NCBI GenBank assembly: GCA_900708905.1
Contig: CAADRB010000029.1
Span: 1,662,946 to 1,726,945, forward strand
Reading direction: 5' to 3'
DNA from: Hymenolepis diminuta
Lineage: Eukaryota > Platyhelminthes > Cestoda > Cyclophyllidea > Hymenolepididae
DNA: 64,000 nucleotides
The translations under genes and the position numbers were made by a program. The notes under the pieces are model-generated. The model did no database searches. It saw nothing but the letters and a program-made list of their open reading frames with translations, and had not been told where the DNA came from. This document shows positions 24,301 to 35,800 of the stretch, piece after piece. Within the stretch, counting starts at the first letter, position 1. Every line of letters begins with the position of its first letter.

Positions 24301-26579
24301 TTAAAGTGCTCTTGATAAATACGAACTTCCAATCAAATTGTCAAGTTAACTATCAGTTAACCAGTGTTATTGCTCAATTATAATGAAAACCCAAAAAACT
24401 TATCAAGAATATAATTTGTAACTTTGGAGGGAGATGCTAATGAAATTAGTAATTGAACATTCCTTTCTCCTCTCAAATAATTATTAGATCCAAGTAAATG
24501 AGCTTGGTTTGAGCTCGATTTGAAGTTTCCACTTCATAAAAGGCTTTGAACTAAAGATACCTTTGTGAGGCAGAATAAATTGTTTAAGTTAAGACCTCCT
24601 CCAAATCCATAAACTCAGCTACCACAAGTTGGAAAGGAAGCAGAAACGCAGTGGCAGAACATTTATATTATGAGGGGACAGAGAGTATGCTACAGTCTTA
24701 TAACAGGTAAGTCGATAATTGCTTCTAAATAACAGAGTAAAGTTCAGTAAGAAGATATTAGACGGGGGGTAGGGGAAGCTGATAAATACCTTAAAGGTCA
24801 ATGGAAAAAAGAAACTTATAAGGCGGTAAACTCGACTGAAGGACCTACTAATGGAAAAGCAAGTTAAGATAACTGTAGGGCAATTCATTGACCATTAGAT
24901 TTCTCTGGTTGAGAAACTACTTTTTATTAACAATAAATTTCACATACTACTTGTTATTATTGTAATCGGAAGTATTAATCTGTTATCGCATCAAGTTTGA
25001 AGAGCTTATATTGAAATCGTGTTATTTATCCTGGAAGGGACTAGCTGGTTAAATTACATTTCACTTGGTTCATTTTATTAATATCATTTAGTACATATAG
25101 TAATAGGTTCGTATCTAGGATACGAATTGAGCAATAGGATGTATAGCTTTCATATTCTAATACATCGGAGAGAGAGCTCTGCGACACCTCTGCATTTTGG
25201 CATTATTTTCCATCTTTACATAGTAACGTTTGGTCCTGATGGATATTATCAATGGGCACATTTTCTCTTAATTTCGTTGAGCAGCTTTGAACGTGGAATA
25301 AATATATGAAAGTGCACATCCAACGTCACAGAAATACACATGACATTATGGTCTACAAAATCATTAGGCTAAGTTTAACAATTAAGTAAGTGACTTTCCA
25401 TTTTTAGAATTTCTATGGAAATTTCTTCATGCGTTCAGTTGACCTTCTGAACTTACCCGTTGTGAATCCAGACGCAGGTTATGCCTTACAGTTGGAGGTA
25501 AACGAGAGGCTAGACAGTTTCCCTCAAGTCGTTCTTCAAGTACGTCTCTTTAATCAGCCATAAACTCCTTCAATTAGGGATCATGTGAAAATAGTTTACT
25601 GTGTCTGCTTTTTTCTTTACAGTCAGCGCTTCTGTACACGTCAGCCTATGGTGATCGTCGAATTCGAGTGCATACTCTATGTTTGCCGGTTACCGATTCT
25701 CCTGAGGCTGTGTTCAACTATGCGGACGAGGGAGCAATCGCCTGTTTAGTGACGAAAATGGCTGTTGAACGCACGATTTCTGCAGGTCTGAGTAATGCAA
25801 GAGAAGCTCTAACTACCGTGATGAATGATATTCTCACTGCTTATGAAAATGAACGCAATTCGGGATCTTCTCGTTCATCAACCCTTTCCGGCATCTGCCC
25901 AGCATCACTTCGTCTTTTTCCAGCCTATCTCTGCGGTGTTCTGCGTTTCCCTGCCTTCAGAAATCATCTTCCAACCTCCCTTGATGTCCGTTCTGGTGCA
26001 CTCGAGCTGATCATCGGCGCATCAGCTTCTCAAACCTTGGCACTCCTATATCCTCGCCTCTACACTGTGAACTCCTTCATTTCTGAACCCATCTGCGGAA
26101 AAGGAGCTACTTTGTCGCAGAAAGCTGCCGCCCTCTCTCTAAATGACTCATCTCCTCTTGCTACCGCTCCGCCACTACCTTGTCTCCCCTTGACAGGAAA
26201 ATCAATCACTCGGGATGGAGTGTACCTACTCGACACGGGAAATTTAGTCCTCCTTCTTGTCGGTTACGGTATTCCTGCCGCGGATTTGAAGTCCCTCATT
26301 GGGTACTCAAGTACAGATGAGCTAACAGTGGATAAGGCAGTTACGAAGCTGGGAGATTTGCTGGAGGGTGAAAAGGCACCCCCACCAAGAAGACGTCTAC
26401 AAACCCTGATAAAATCTATTCAGAGAGAGAGATCCCTGGGAACTGCGTTGGTTTTGATTCGTCACGATGTGCCAGAACCCCTTAAAGGACGATTTATCAA
26501 CGCTCTGATTGAAGACAGGTCTCCCTCATGTCCATCTTACTCCGAATATGTTCAGATGATCCTTAATGGACAGGCTTAG
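18314..26579 (+). CDS. SEC24: SEC24A/B-type COPII coat cargo adaptor
   Basis: Nine exons: 18314-18382, 18455-18557, 18636-19513, 19600-20146, 20221-20399, 22702-22890, 22962-23294, 25408-25539 and 25623-26579, in phase, for 1128 residues (human SEC24A about 1093). SEC24 partners SEC23 in the inner COPII coat and selects cargo at ER exit sites. Residues 1-350 are a low-complexity Gln/Pro/Ser/Tyr-rich arm. A zinc finger follows with Cys 403, 406, 425 and 428 in RCRSC...RCPVC. The trunk starts near VEFIAPSDYMIRPPQ. The beta-sandwich/helical regions include RYLTRKIGFEAVLRVRC and NFFMRSVDLLNLPVVNPDAG. The gelsolin-like C-terminus contains LSRDG-like SITRDGVYLLDTG and IEDRSPSCPSYSEYVQ. Similarity is to the A/B class, not C/D. 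Oddity: about 40 extra residues (VHGPPSVSSESGD...) lie between YPNFHYD and the RYLTRK block. Confidence 0.96.
20400..22701 (+). other. SEC24 intron 5
   Basis: A 2.3-kb intron (GTTAGT...CTTTCCAG) between ALQ and TALKLIGNTGGRLSVF. It carries a SINE-like copy at 22340-22500 close to its 3' end. Open frames inside it have no conserved content. Confidence 0.85.
22340..22500 (+). repeat. tRNA-derived SINE-like repeat, copy C
   Basis: Contains GGTCATCGGTTCAATCCCC, a close match to a tRNA T-arm with a Pol III B box (GGTTCRANNCC). Family blocks CGCACACCAGTGAG, CAGTGGCTAAGTATGG and AGGGTGGCAGAATTCGAGTC follow. The downstream half closely parallels the copy at 44605-44710. It lies 200 nt from a SEC24 splice acceptor. 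Confidence 0.7.
23968..24000 (+). repeat. Short dispersed repeat, shared with 48275-48315
   Basis: The block GAGCTCCGTAAGCTGTGTTC followed by ATTCA recurs with few changes (GAGCTCTGCAAGCTGTGTTC then ATTCATTC) in MON2 intron 11. Identity this long across AT-rich DNA indicates common origin. The element type is unknown. Confidence 0.5.
24059..24089. repeat. Perfect 10-bp hairpin in SEC24 intron 7
   Basis: TGCGAAGTCA at 24059-24068 is the exact reverse complement of TGACTTCGCA at 24080-24089, with an 11-nt loop between. No function is assigned. It sits directly upstream of a SINE-like fragment. Confidence 0.7.
24090..24150 (+). repeat. SINE-like fragment, copy I
   Basis: Blocks GATGGTGAACATCTAGTGAG, GAATGGCCAAATCC and ACTGGCTAAGCCTGACTA match the middle of the family in the same order as copies at 22340 and 44605. 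It is truncated and divergent. Confidence 0.45.
25110..25170 (+). repeat. Second dispersed repeat family, copy 3
   Basis: Sequence GGATACGAATTGAGCAATAG then GATGTATAGCTTTCATATTC aligns with 1100-1165 (AATACGATTTGGACAAAAGG then CTGTATAGCTTTCAACTTC). It is part of a small dispersed family of unknown type. Confidence 0.5.
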
Positions 26580-29500
26580 AGCACTTACCTAACTTCGTTC
26601 CCCTTTTCAAGCCCAAAACATCTCAGTTTTCATCTCTTAGTATCACCCATCCCATCCCCTTCCTTTGACTTTATCTTATTTCCTACTTACTACTACTATA
26701 CTATACCTGTTTCTACTAAGGAATGCTTGCATGTAGAGAAAAAATGTGTAGTGGATGATCAGTTTTCCTTCTCTTACTCTCTTTAATCTTCTCTTCTCCA
26801 TTATGTAAAATTGTTGCACTTTCATTGCGTTTACACACTCAATATCCCACGTGTGTGAATGGGCAGTTAAATGTTAAAAGAAAAAAAAACGGATGTCTTT
26901 CTTGAATACTGGTACTTTGTACTAATGTCTGGGTTGGTGATATGGTGTTGGAAAAGAGCTAGAGCTTAGCATGTGACAATGTAGAAATGTTCAAACTTTA
27001 ATCCCACTTGGTGGGAAGATGTCAGACAGAATATTTAGTGTTAAAGGAGAAAAGAGAGGAGTCGGAGACCTTGTAACCACTAAACTAAAAGGAAAATTAG
27101 GATAACGAAGTTTGGTACGCGTGGGAGTTAGGTAAAGATGAAATTGATAAACAGTCTGGAGTCCAAATGATTGGATATAAACTGGGTGGAATTCAATATT
27201 TAGGTAGAAATTTGAGCTAAATTGATAAGCGACTATGGTTAAGACTTGGGTCCGTGCGACTGCGTGGCACTACCGCTAATTGATGCGTCTACAATGCAGA
27301 ATTAACTATGAAGCATGGGATGGCTAAACCCTCATCATAGGGCCGCTAAATTGCCAGTCTCAATCTATCCAAATTTAGAAGTTGGACGAGTAGATACAAA
27401 TGGGGGGTTGTATTTTGGAGATGTGTTTTATATAATTTTACCATATAGTTTGTGAACAGAATTGGGATTTCCTTGGGCATACTCCGCGTCCTAAATTTAA
27501 TATAGTATATTAATGCTTATAGGTTCGAGAGATATCCCAAATGTAATGTTTGATACTTCAAATATTTTCTGTGGAAGAATGTGCTGTTATTACCTTCTAA
27601 CGCCATCATCTTATCGAGGAGAAGCTATAGCTTCGGATTTTATAATGTGGAATAGAGAAATAGCCCGCCAATGTTTCGACGTTCTTATTCAATGACAGTA
27701 CAAAGTGTGACTTAGAAATAGCTCACTATTTTAAAAGTCATGATGTATAATTATCGATCAGGATTTAATGAAATGAAAGGACAAACAGCAGGAGTTCTTA
27801 TTTAAAATTCCAGCTGTACTTGAGCATTTGCCTATTTATATCAGTTAATTTGGTGGAAAAGGATCAATGAAATGATATAGGAATGCGTGAATTTCACTGT
27901 TAAAATTACGGGGAGAGAGGAAATATGCACATCCCTTTCCTATAAAGTAATTTCTCAGAATCCTGCTTTATATTTAGTGCCTCTTTGTCCTCTACAACAT
28001 TGAGACGTTGGCGCCGTTATTTTCAGATGGAGGTTTTTATAAATAAGGGATCACATTCATTGATATATCCACTATCGTGTATATTAAAAATAGATTCCGA
28101 TTCATCTGGCATTTGACGAAAGCCACCAATTCAGACTGTATAGTTTGAAGTTTGAATAGTGGTTGTAGAGGTTTAAGATACCTTAAACTGAAATTCACAA
28201 GCGAGACTTATTCCACTTTGCTGAGTTCAAAAACTACAGGTCTTATTATTGTATTATTTTTCTTTTTCAACCGTTTATAGGAACTTTAATCCTAAATTTC
28301 ACATGACCGTTCTTGACAGTCTTGACATGGTTATGGGTATGCAATTTTTATGGAGTTTTGCAATTTTTGCACTCGAATAACCGAGTTCTGAACCTAATAG
28401 TGTGCTGATAATATGGACCATTTGTAAAAATTTAAGCAACAGGAGATATTTACTGGGCGATATCCTGCGTGTTATCATCCTGTTTGTGTGGGTAATAGGG
28501 TGATTTAAAGAGAGTGTGAGTGCCCAAAGTGGAATTGGAGTTTAATTTTGAAAGACACACAACGTAGTTGAATACTAGTGTCTGAATGTAAATAGCGGGA
28601 GAGAAAGGAGGGCATGAGTATACATGAAGTCCACGCAGATCCTGTCTCATTGGGCACCCTTAAAAGTATCCTCTGATGCTGGTTGGCTTTGCTTCCGATA
28701 GGAGGCACTCGCAAAAAGGATAGAACACAAATCGGTGGCTTATTTAATAAACATTCTGATTGGCTAATGAGAATATATACATATATAGCTTTGGTTCATT
28801 AATAGTGGCTCCCATACACGCCAGGTCAACGTATGGGAGAATTGACAGCTGAGAGAAAATAGTTTACAATGAGTGGGCCACAAGGTCACTGAAATCTCCT
28901 GAGTACATTTTAATATTACTTCCCATTGACGTCTTTATGACTGATTAACGTTTTTTGCTTTACTGAATTGTAATGTCTCTTTTAATGCATATTATTTTAT
29001 ATTTAATATGATGATTTCAATCCTTGGTTGAGTTGTTTTTATCTATCACTTGATAGACTTTATTTTCGCCTACGCCATTGTCTTCTCTCAACTCCATTTT
29101 ATTCATACATGTATCATCCTTGTGCGACCATGGTTAATTCGCTATCCTATTGGTCGCTCAATGACTGCATCCCTTTATTCATACAGGGAACTCTCATCCC
29201 TTGAGAAGAGAACTAGAGGAATTCTGCATATACTTACACATATTGAGAGTACCATTTATCCATTCATGTGTCTTATTCTTCTGTTCAATATATTTTGTGG
29301 CATTCAAATTGGTATTTTTCTCTTCTATTCTGTAATACTATGCTGATTCCTGCACGATTACCAGTCGAGCGATTGGCAGATGAAATTTCTATATACTCCA
29401 TTCTTCTTTTGGGATACTTCAGAATATAAATGTGGGTGAATGTAGGAGTAATTAGCTAAAGAGATTATGTTCTGATGGAAACTTGTGATGCTTATAGTAG

Positions 29501-30400
29501 TAGTGGCATCTAAATTTTCTTAAGCGTGCACAAAAGAAGCTTCGTAAGTGCATTAATTAGAATTTAAATAAGAAAAGTCATGCATGTGAATTAACTTGTG
29601 TGTTTGGATTAATTAAGCCATAACATTGTCATACCTTAATTAGCCTCCAAAATAGCCACGATTTCTCAGCACTTAATATTATCTGTGATGGAAAGCTTTA
29701 CTCCAAAAATTCTACAAGGCACCGGTCCAGCAATTTAGCACATTTTAACAATAAATCCAATCTTTGTAAATAATTAACAATAAGTTGCTAATTTATTTTT
29801 ATCGGACAAAAATATTTCATTTTGTCTTACAAAAGAAATAGGCATAGATGGATTGTGGGTTTCAAAGCAATCTTAATTCAAAGCTAATGGAATATAAAAG
29901 TGTTTGAGTAGTATTTAGAATTACGGCTGTCGCAACCAATCTTCTATATTTTGCTACGAAGTGTAAGTTTTCTTATGATTCTTCCAAAATCAAGACTTCT
30001 TGGCAGAATACAAGTTGAAGAGAAAATTGGCTTCCTCAAAGATTCTTATATAAATATGAACTTCTGAAAGAGACAATACAAATAGAATCCGGACGAGAAA
30101 TCAAATCCGAACGAACCAACAAAGATGATGGCACGTGAGGCAGAGCTGCAATGCCTAATTAGGGGCAAAAGTCATTTAAATTAAATTTACAGCTGCAATA
30201 AAGGTAGGCGATTTATCTATTTACCAATCTTTATAATAATAGCAATGTTAACAAAATAAGATCATTTAATCTTCTAACAGATGTGAACTAAAAATTATGT
30301 TGCCGAATGTCTGATTAATGAACGTAAGACTCTGCAGAATGTCATACTTGCAATGGTGACATAAACTTCCCTTATTTAAAAAATTTCATTGGTCTTGGAC
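26580..30400. other. SEC24 3' flank and intergenic DNA
   Basis: No canonical AATAAA was found soon after the SEC24 stop; the pyrimidine-rich 26580-26860 is probably its 3'UTR. Further right are a SINE-like trace near 27240-27350, a second-family repeat at 27470-27545, and open frames at 28450-28714 (minus) and 29050-29346 (plus) with no recognisable content. Confidence 0.5.
27470..27545 (+). repeat. Second dispersed repeat family, copy 4
   Basis: TTGGGCATACTCCGCGTCCT followed by AAATTTAATATAGTATATTA resembles 48870-48925 (TTTGGGCATGCTCTGTGTTC then TCAATTTAAGATAGGATACG) and 749-800. Same orientation in all three. Confidence 0.5.
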
Positions 30401-30610
30401 GCCTCTGGTATCCTACTTTTCGTGATCACCTGTCGAGAGTACACATGCGGCCTTTGAGCTCTCTGTCCGAATGACGGGCACAACCCCTATACACCTTCAC
30501 AACACGCCTCGACCTGTCTCCCTCCCTCAGGTGACTCTCGGTTCTCTCCTAATAAACTCTGCTTACCACAATCTTGCTTCCTCCTTCACTATTCTGCTGT
30601 CGTAGTGAAA
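30400..30610 (+). mobile_element. GC-rich LTR-like patch
   Basis: A patch conspicuously richer in GC than its flanks, with pyrimidine-rich runs and CTAATAAACTCTGCTTACC near its end, resembling the polyadenylation region of a retrotransposon LTR. I could not define TG...CA ends, a target-site duplication or a primer-binding site, and there is no internal pol frame. A solo LTR is one reading among several. Confidence 0.2.
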
Positions 30611-30737
30611 ATAAGTGGGAGATAGCTGGCATAGCCTGCATAATAGCTATGAGAAACCAGATAACTTAGATATTAGTAATCTTTCTTAATACTCGACAAA
30701 ATCACCAAAAATAATCTAATATTCTGTCTGTTACAAA

Positions 30738-31085
30738 ATGAATGATTTGTTAGAAGCTATTCAGTTAGCAAAACGCTTCCAACAATTACAGATAATTGTG
30801 AACGAATTTGAATTCATTGATGCAGCTTTCATACAAATATATGCAAGCTTGTTAATCAAATTCGGTTTTTGTTTTTATCAAATCGTACACAAATTAAAAT
30901 GGGGTATTCTTGAATCAATTGCAAATCGCTTTCAGATATCTTTTAAAAAGGATAGGATTCGTTATATGTATTATCTCAGTGCCCTGAATTGGGATTCTAG
31001 TGATTCAGTACTGATTCGAAAATTTCATTTTAAATTAAAACCAGAGTATGTGACTTCCAATATTTGCATTGAGATACTGTTATAG
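30738..31085 (+). CDS. Hypothetical ORF, 115 residues
   Basis: A single open frame, ATG in context ACAAAATGA, with no family recognised and no signal peptide. It is rich in Ile, Phe, Leu and Lys, as expected for AT-rich DNA. It lies about 1.8 kb upstream of MON2 on the same strand. Its first residues (MNDLLEAIQLAKRFQQ) resemble the start of the MON2 protein (MPEVLNLIQLVERLQQ). That may be coincidence or a decayed duplicate of the first exon. It could equally be a chance ORF. Confidence 0.2.
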   Translation: MNDLLEAIQLAKRFQQLQIIVNEFEFIDAAFIQIYASLLIKFGFCFYQIVHKLKWGILESIANRFQISFKKDRIRYMYYLSALNWDSSDSVLIRKFHFKLKPEYVTSNICIEILL

Positions 31086-32827
31086 CCAGCAGATATCTAT
31101 CATCACCTAGCAATTAGAAATGACTGACTGACGATAAGATCTCCAATACAGTGTCCACAGCTGGTCCCGCTGTGTGTTTGTGTATTTGCACATAGATATC
31201 TAAAAAGATGTTGATCATCACGACGACCGACACCGACAACGAGACATGACTGACGTCCAACGAAGAAATGTTTTGCATATAAACTTAATTAATAAATTGA
31301 GGTGGCTTGTCTGCCACCTCCGAACTGATCTGACGACATGAGTGACTTGACTTATTCCATCCATTCGATCGATGTGGCCCCGATAGATCTTCTTCAAGTT
31401 ATTGCAGATACATTACTGAATTTTCGTGACCGACCACCATTAATAAACAGACGCTTTGTTCCTTAATGTATTCAGGTAATCTGAAGTTTAGAGTGGATTT
31501 GCGAAATGAAATTTTCGATTAAAACCTACTATTCCTAAGATGTTAAGACCACAACGCCGGTCAAAATACCAGAGGATAGAAAGGTATTAAGATTAACCCT
31601 GCCACTGAAAAGCTACCTCACAGTTAACTAATGGAAAAAGTACCCAAAAGGGAATAACTTTTTTACCGGTGACGCAAATGTTAAATTGTTACCTTGATAC
31701 TTTTGGAAGCATGACCCAGATTCTGATTTACTTCTCAACAATCTTCTCAAACCTCGAATGAATAAAACTGGTAAAGCAAATGAACGAGATTCGAGATACT
31801 CAAAATTAAATGCGTCCAGAAACTCGTCTCAAAATAGTGATAATTTTATTACATTTGTTGGTTAACGTGTAGGACTGTACACTACAATACAATCAAACTC
31901 ATGGTCTAACACTTATTTTAATCCTGCGGATGACCAGTATCAACCATTTGGCGTTTTCTTGAAAAGTACTGCAAACAGAGATCAACAATGTTACAAATTC
32001 CTAATAGTTAACATATCCGTTTAAGATGTTTCCCGCACAGTGATATTTTAGAGTGAATAAAACTCGATTCATCATATAATCATGAGTAGAATTTCCATCC
32101 GAGAGTTAACATTCAATATAGAGACGAAATTAGGCATTTCCATTTGCAATAAATTATTTTCATCATGCAGATGAAAATGAGGAGTTGTTAGTAGATTTCT
32201 TCGAGTTTTGCATATAATTGAAAAGGATAAATAGGCAAAAATATTGGATTACAAATGTTTTGAATTATTAGCTCTGCAACCCCATTGAGCATTAGAAAAT
32301 GAGTTATTCCATTTATTAAGAAAAGGATCAAATTTCTTGCGTACAATTGGTTAATAAAATATTATCATTATGTTGTGTAAATAATGAACATACAAATGAA
32401 AACAACCTTATTTCATTCATATTTTACAGAGCGTTCTTCTTCACAACCTTTACAGATCAGATAGATTATTATCAAGAACCACTCCTTTCTAGCATTACTG
32501 GATGATAGTGCTAGTGAAAAGTGGGACATGTTTCTGTCTTGTGGAGTTATCCCTCAAACTTTAATCCAGTTATTAAAATAATATTTTTCAATATCAGCAA
32601 TGAATTAAACTAAACTAAAAACAGTTAAGATTTAAGTAACCAAAATGTTTAATGAGTAGCAAATTTACTCTTTCTCCTTATTTACTTGTTTTACATCATC
32701 TTTGTAACGGTGTCAAGTAAGAATAAATAGGGCGTAAATTTTTTATCTTTCATTATATATAAATACATTACATTAGTTTGATATAATTTCCGAGTTTGTG
32801 ACTGAAAGTTAAATATTCTGTTAAGTC
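31086..32827. other. Region upstream of MON2
   Basis: About 1.7 kb that should hold the MON2 promoter. It contains a perfect hairpin at 31299-31320 and otherwise AT-rich DNA. No exon or RNA gene was supported. Confidence 0.5.
31299..31320. repeat. Perfect 8-bp hairpin with 6-nt loop
   Basis: GAGGTGGC (31299-31306), loop TTGTCT, GCCACCTC (31313-31320). The stem is GC-rich in an AT-rich context, preceded by AATAAATT. No hammerhead core (CUGAUGA...GAAA) could be fitted around it. Confidence 0.7.
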
Positions 32828-32838
32828 AGGGATTTATC

Positions 32839-35800
32839 ATGCCTGAGGTTCTCAACTTGATACAACTTGTGGAACGTTTACAACAGGATTATCGAAATGT
32901 TATAAATGAAACGAAGAGAAAATTCATTCCAATCAAAGACGTAAGCCATATTTTACGGTGAAGATGACATTTTAGAGCGCCGAAGCCCAATCAAAGCGGT
33001 TGAGAGAGCTTGTCAATGGAAATCAGGACATTCGAATTTGTAAGGTTTATTATTAGAAGTTCATTTTTAGATCTTCTTGAACATAATCTCGATGTTGCCA
33101 ATCCTTTTATTAAAGGATGTGAGACTGGTCAATCTAAGGTTATCAACATTTGTCTTACTGCACTCCAACGTTTAATCACATCGCAGATGCTTACGGAAGT
33201 ATATCCCTATCATTCTCACTCTAATATTTATTTAGCCTTCCGTGGAATCTTTATTGAAAGTTGTAAGCACAATGGTCGAGTCAGAGTTAGAAGAACTCAA
33301 GTTGCTGCAAACGACTATTCTACTTGTCACTGCTAGTCAAACTTTATCGGACGTTATTTTATCTCAAGTATATTGGAAAATAATATTTTCGAAACCTTTT
33401 TACTTAAATTAAAAATGTATTTTTATCTTCTAACAGGCATTGGGGTTATGTTTGCGATTACATAACAGTAAAACCAATGCTGTAGTTAACACAGCAGCTG
33501 CTGCCATTAGACAATGCACAGGATCGGTTTTCGATCAGGTCTCCAGGGAAGTTCTACAGTCTTCCTCACCGGCTGAAAATGTTCAAAGTGGAGACGAAGC
33601 GGATGCGTTCCATTTTACACCCGCCTCAAAGAGCGCCTTTTTCTACTTTCAAGTAAGTTGTCGGTTTTATTTGTCAAATAAACAGGCCTGTCGTTTGAAT
33701 TCATGTAATTGTTTCACAACGGGTTCAAACGTGAAATATGCAATGAATGTAATTGGGCTTTTATTCTCTTTTTCAGCACTTAAAATTTAGACCATGTTGT
33801 ATTTAAACTTATATTTATTGTAAACAGACAGGCTTATCCCTATTTTCAAGCAACTTGACATGTTATCATACTCGTGCTCATGTTTTACTTCTGTCACTTT
33901 TCTGCATTAACATGGTCATATTTTTAATATAATTTTTTTCTAAGACATCTGCGTATTTTAAGTTGTGCGTTCAATTTATAAAATAATTAATTATTGCTCT
34001 TATCATGAGTAAGTATAAGTAAACATAGGGGATTGTCCATTGGGGAGACTGGTATCAATTTGATGATTGTGAACTACGTTAAACCTTAGATAAGCTCTGA
34101 TCTATGATAGACGTACACCATACCCTTTCATTATCGTCGTATGTGGCTCTTAAGATCAGATTTGTTGAGAGTTTTGTTTTCAACATTTTTTTCATTCCCT
34201 GTTCGGGTTTCTAATACTTTTTCCGTTTAAAATACTTAAAATCGTTGGTTTATGCTATATTTTTAACGTCTATTTTATCTCTACACCTCATAACCCACTA
34301 AGAACTTTTAGAACACATATCTGTATTCTTGTATGCACCGATAGTACAGTGATCACTCGATAATCTGTTAAGTCAGCAATCACATATTCGAGACCTATCC
34401 CTGTATATTAAGTAATTGGAACGTCCAGATGATTAGTACGGGTGACTAAATTTGACTCTCATCAGAAAGACACCAGAATACTTCCTTCCTAGCCATAATG
34501 CGAGAATTGGTATCTATATGTTTAGGGACTCTAGTGAATTCTGCTATGATTAGATCATGTAGGGTCGTCCTGCTTTCTCGGTCGTGGGAAGCAAAAAAAT
34601 GATTTGAAGAGGTAAAACCAACCATTATAATTAATCAACCGCCCAATAAGAACTGGACACCGTGGACAAGAATATGCTCAATAATCCGAGGGACGAATTG
34701 TGAAATTTGAGTTTGGGGCGCGGACTAACCATTAAGTAAATACTACACAACCCGAATCAAATGAAGTAGGATTCTTTTGGTACCCCGAATTTATTGTAAG
34801 CGTAATTTTGATCCTCCGTCTTTGATCCCTTATTGTTTCTGTTATCTGATTTCGGTTGCTTTTCCACGATTGAAATTGCAAAACAGTTTTCCTCGCCTTG
34901 TCTTGGATGATTAGGGTGTCTTTGTTGTTTCTTTTTAGGATCTCTGTCTTCTAACGATTGGAGAAATTCCTCACTGGTTGCAGGGAGTCGAGTCAATTTC
35001 TCCTTTTCTGAGTTTAGAGTTGATCGAAAGTGTTCTTTGTAATTACATTACTCTCTTTTCAAAGGTAATTACACATTTTATTTATTGTTTTAATTAATTT
35101 CTCCATAAAGAAATTCTATTGATTTCATTTTGTTACTGCTGGCTAAATATGTATTAGTTTTAATCTATGGCGATATTATTTCTTATTTTGCTCCAGTCGG
35201 CCTAGAGGATCTTTTATAGGCTATGAGAATGTTAGTGGTTCATTTTGTGGACTTTTTCACGTTATTTTTTAATTGCAACCATTTCGATTTAATTCCAATA
35301 TAATGATTTAGTACATTTTGATTTATTTTCCCATTTCTTATTTTGAAATAACATCCATGACTTACCTGGGTAACTAGAAATGGAATAAAGCGCCGGAAGA
35401 ATGAGATATCTATTTGAATCATCTCTTCACTTTTCTCTCCTTTTTTCCTTCTCTATAGGTGTGGGTACCATATGTTTTTTGTAGTTTACATACTTAAGCG
35501 TAGATTAAAATGGGTCTTAGAGAATTTTAAATGTTTACGATTTCCTTACTCAGAATTATTTTGCACGTGTGCAGTTTTACTTTCTGTGTTTTTCGTTTAA
35601 TAAGTCTCAAGTTGAAATGAAGAGTTTCCCAACACTTTACATTAAGAGTCAGAGCATTCTGGGGCATTCATTTATTGGCTGTGTACTGATAAGTATCAAA
35701 CTAGTGATTTATGACTTGGTTGACAAGACTATTGACCTTTACGTCACTGTTGTACAGTATTATTATTTCTTAAGAATGATACATTTGCATGATTCCTTGT

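Larger units (their letters stand above)
23295..25407 (+). other. SEC24 intron 7
   Basis: A 2.1-kb intron (GTAATT...TTTTTAG) containing a weak SINE-like fragment, a 10-bp perfect hairpin and two short dispersed repeats described separately. No coding exon seen; NVQ joins NFYGNFFMRS across it. Confidence 0.85.
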
